A model generated the notes under the pieces. The model saw nothing but the letters and a program-made list of their open reading frames with translations. It did not search any database and was not told the origin of the DNA. A stretch of 64,000 bases of DNA from Didymella arachidicola (lineage: Eukaryota; Ascomycota; Dothideomycetes; Pleosporales; Didymellaceae), in contig CM049985.1 of assembly GCA_016630955.3 (NCBI GenBank), positions 1,364,001 through 1,428,000 of the forward strand, read 5' to 3'. Shown here in pieces: positions 60,861-64,000 of this stretch (position 1 is its first letter; the number at the start of each line of letters is the position of its first letter). A program made the position numbers and the translations under genes.

Positions 60861-63800
60861 TTAGTCCATGTGCCTGGGGAACTCGTCCTCGAGGCCAATC
60901 GTAACCTTGACGTTCATGCTGCCCAACTCCTGAATCAGCAGCTTCGCTGCGTACGGCATGGTGATGCGGCGGACGGCCTTTTCGCTCTCGCAGAGCTTGC
61001 ACCAGCCCGAGTAGCCCATCTGGCCGCCTATCGTTTGTCAGTACGAGGTTTGCGCCTTCATGTAGAAAGAGGGATGACTTACACTTCTCGCACACATCGA
61101 CATCATGCGCATCCGAACTAATCATCAGACGCTCCAGCAGCAGCTGGCTCGCGCCATACGCAATCAGACAATCGCGCTCCATCTCGCCGAGACGTAGACC
61201 GCCGCTCCTCGCACGACCCTCGGTAGGCTGCCGCGTAAGAATGGCCCTCGGTCCTCGCGCGCGACTGTGCATTTTGTCCTGGACCATGTGCTTGAGTTTC
61301 TGGTAGTAGATCGGGCCGAAGAAGGTGAAGAACTGGTGTGCCTCGCCCGTGATGCCGGACGTGAGGTAGTCTTTGCCGGTGTAGCTGAATCCGTTCCGGA
61401 CCAGGATCTCGCTCATGTCTTCGACCTTGGAGCCGCCGAATGCGGTGCCATACTCGAGTGTGCCGTTCAGGACGCCGGCTTTGCCAGATAGGAGCTCCAT
61501 CATCTTGCCGACTGTCATGCGCGATGGGAAACCGTGGGGGTTCATGATGATGTCGGGGCAGATGCCGGCGTCGTTGAAGGGCATGTCTTCCTGCTGGACG
61601 ATGAGACCTGTGGTTCCTTTCTGTCCGTGACGGGATGAGAATTTGTCGCCTAGCTCGGGACGCCTGGTCTGGCGCAGCAGCAATTTGATGAGCGTGGTGC
61701 CTGCTTCGTTCTCGGTGATGCAAGCCTTGTCGACGTAACTGCAGTCGGGCAGCTTGTAGCGGTCGGGCTTGTCCTTGTATGCGTTTGAAGCGGGGCCGGC
61801 GGTGTCTGCAGGCAGCGATTTGAGGAGGTAGGCGTCGCCGGCTTCGAGACGAGCGCCAACTTGCGCGATACCGTCTGCGCCGATGGCCTGGTGGTCTTGC
61901 TTGTTGGGATCCAGGGCACCGGCGTTGATGCGGTCAGATGTGCCGTTGGCGTAGGTCTTGAGCGCTGTCACAGATTTCTTCATAACTTGACAACGGCCGA
62001 AACCGCGGTCGCACGAGGCCTTGTTCAGGATGAGCGCATCTTCAATATCATATCCGGAATAGGACATGACAGCAACAGTAGCGTTCTGACCGGCAGGGAG
62101 CTTGTCGTACTTTGTGAGTTCAATGGTCCGGGTTTTGACCATGGGTTGCTGAGGATAAACCATCAGGTAGAGCAGTGTGTCTATCCTGTTGAACTGATTG
62201 TAGGCAATGGCGCCGATAGCTTGTTTACCCATGGCACATTGATAGGTGTTACGGGGCGACTGGTTGTGATGAGGGTAAGGGATGAGGCCAGCAACAGCGC
62301 CGAGAATGGTGAACGGTTCGATCTCGAGATGTGTGGTGTGCTGGTTGATGTCCTTCTCGGACAAGGCAATGTTAGTGTCGTTCTCTTCATTGGTATCGAG
62401 ATACTCGACAAGACCCCTTGTCAAGAAGTCCTCAAACTCCCAGGTACCTTTCCGCAAAGCCTTCAAGTATCGCGCTGTGACCTTTGACTTCTCGTTCTCA
62501 ACGATGATCATCGGTCGACAGATACGACCTTCGTCGGTCGCGATGTGAACTTCGCAATGATCGTGATCGATGTGAATGCTCGTGAACTCGGAGATACGCC
62601 CCATCCGTCTCAGCTTCCGAAAGCTATTCAGGAACCGTTTCGGCGTATCCGTGACTGCGATAGGTGTACCATTCAAACACACAGAATAAACGCCTTCAGC
62701 GTGAATCTCCTCTCCAGTCTGTGAGCAGATGTCTTCCGCACCCAACAAGAACACAATCTTGCGCACCGGCCCCTCGTCATCCTCGGTCGTGATATGGGTC
62801 ATCAGTGCCAGGTTCTTGACTAGACCGCAAGCCTCTCCTTCAGGCGTGTCAGATGTACACAACATGCCAAACTGACTGGGTTGCAGTGCACGAGGCCCAG
62901 ACACCTTCCTTGTCTTCTCGAACTGCGAGCTGATGCGCGTCATCATACCAAGCGCAGCGATATAACTCAGTCGACTCAGCACATGCGTGACACCGGCTCT
63001 CTCCATCTTGAAACGCTTCAAGCTCCAGTTCCCAGTAGCGATGGCGCGCTCAATACCCATGGTGATGTGGTTTTTGTGCACGCTGAAGTGCGAGAAGGCG
63101 TCGAATTCCTGGGCGCGGTTCTGCTTTTTCAGGACCTTGTCGATGCTGAGCTTGAAGTCGTGGTTGAAGCGCTTGAAGTGGTCTTCAAAGAGCAGAGACA
63201 GCATCTGCCCTGACAATTCAAGACGCTTGTTTCCGACATAGTCGCGGTCGTCGACGAGCTTGGGGTCTTGCATAGCCATGAGCACTCTTCGGGCCATGAG
63301 GGCGACGTAAAGCGCTTTGGGTCGGTAGTTGGTGCCAACGACGGGGACGTGTGGGAGGATAACATTCGACAAGCATTCGATGGCCTCGAGATGGTAATTT
63401 CGCATGCGGGAAGCGCCGGCTGGCTTCTTTGTCAGTCGTACTCGATGACCAATGTACTCCAGAGCCTTCTCCTGAGTGTGGATCCCTTCTCTTGCACAGG
63501 CCTCAAAGTTGATGGCGAAGCTGTCCTGGTAGGCGCTGTCATCTCCGGCAACCATGAGCAAGATCTCCTTGTCCGAGTGGACTCCCAGAGCCTTGAGCGC
63601 AAAGACGATCGGAACCTCTTCGGAAAGAGTGTTGTGCCTCAAGAACATGAGCCCCTTCTTCTGGATGACGTAGGTCTTGGTGCGCCTTTCGTGGGTCGAA
63701 CTCGTAACGCTGGCCTGCATGATTCCCTTTGCACTCTCGACAATGACACGGTTCTTGTTGAGCTGCTCCTGCACCAAAATGACCTTCTCTTGCCCACGCG

Positions 63801-64000
63801 TGATGAAGTAGCCTCCAGGGTCCAGCGGACACTCCTCCATGACAGCCATCTCACGGTCGTTCTTGCCAGCCAGGACGCACTTGTTGCTCTTCAGCATGAT
63901 TGGCATTCTCCCAATCTTGATGTTTGTGCGCTTGACCTTTGCGCTGCCCCTCGTGTAGACGATATCCACGACGATGGGGGCCGCGTACGTCATGTCTCTC
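60861..64000 (-). CDS. RET1: RNA polymerase III second-largest subunit (partial)
   Basis: Exons 61083-64000 (continuing beyond the right edge) and 60861-61027, intron 55 nt with donor GTAAGT, joined in VCEKC-GGQMGYSGWC. About 1,027 C-terminal residues are visible; the family has about 1,150. It shows the Rpb2-type fold: KIGRMPIMLKSNKC near the start, SRLSYIAALGMMTRISSQFE (fork loop region), GQNATVAVMSYSGYDIEDAL, GDKFSSRHGQKGTTG, NPHGFPSRMTVGKMMELLSG and the C-terminal zinc site CEKCGGQMGYSGWCKLC. It forms half of the active centre for tRNA and 5S rRNA transcription. Pol III is chosen over Pol II or I by RDMTYAAPIVVDIVYTRG. The ATG at 63993 is not the true start. Confidence 0.93.

Noticed and set aside
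1..64000. CRISPR arrays, operons, Shine-Dalgarno sites
   Set aside because: Content is fungal nuclear DNA with introns; no regularly spaced direct repeats of CRISPR type were seen.

Overview
The window is nuclear DNA of a filamentous ascomycete, most likely a Dothideomycete. The reasons are short introns (about 47-65 nt, GT..AG, CTAAC/CTGAC-like branch motifs), gene content (KRI1, a Sip3-type lipid-transfer protein, EFR3, a Bor1-type transporter, an ING/PHD protein, RNA polymerase III subunit 2), F-box/LRR paralogs, small secreted proteins, fungal pogo (Fot1-like) transposons and a chromodomain Ty3/gypsy element. Some repeats carry C:G-to-T:A decay that resembles repeat-induced point mutation (RIP). 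The species call is an inference.

Layout. 0.8-12.5 kb is an accessory, partly decayed zone: a frameshifted gene of unknown function, an F-box gene with an early stop, a secreted CAP/PR-1 protein, an intact F-box/LRR gene and a clear F-box pseudogene. 12.8-14.8 kb is KRI1. 14.95-32.05 kb is a nest of transposons whose order can be read from TA and CCTAG target duplications: a truncated pogo copy abutting a complete 2.1-kb pogo of another family; remnants of a DUF6589-like gene and a Tc1-type transposase; a small TIR element split by a complete pogo; a decayed pogo split by a complete Ty3/gypsy element with two LTRs that look identical; and a last complete pogo. 32.4-64 kb is gene-dense housekeeping sequence: Sip3/Lam-type BAR-PH-VASt protein, RPS29, a mitochondrial IF3-like protein, EFR3, a borate/bicarbonate transporter, a Gfd2-type DEDDh exonuclease, an ING-type PHD protein, a DHHC-family protein, a repeat protein of unknown function, two broken or truncated small secreted proteins, an isochorismatase-fold hydrolase, and RNA polymerase III subunit 2 running off the right edge.

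Most striking observations. The gypsy element has a canonical T TTT TTA minus-1 slippery site in the gag/pol overlap, a primer-binding site that fits LTR self-complementarity rather than a tRNA, and an antisense gene with a perfect Zn(II)2Cys6 cysteine spacing and its own TATA-like box. The ribosomal protein S29 gene seems to have lost three of four zinc-binding cysteines. Several accessory genes carry single clean lesions (in-frame stop or one-base shift). Exon structures were worked out by hand from splice signals and frame continuity and need transcript support.
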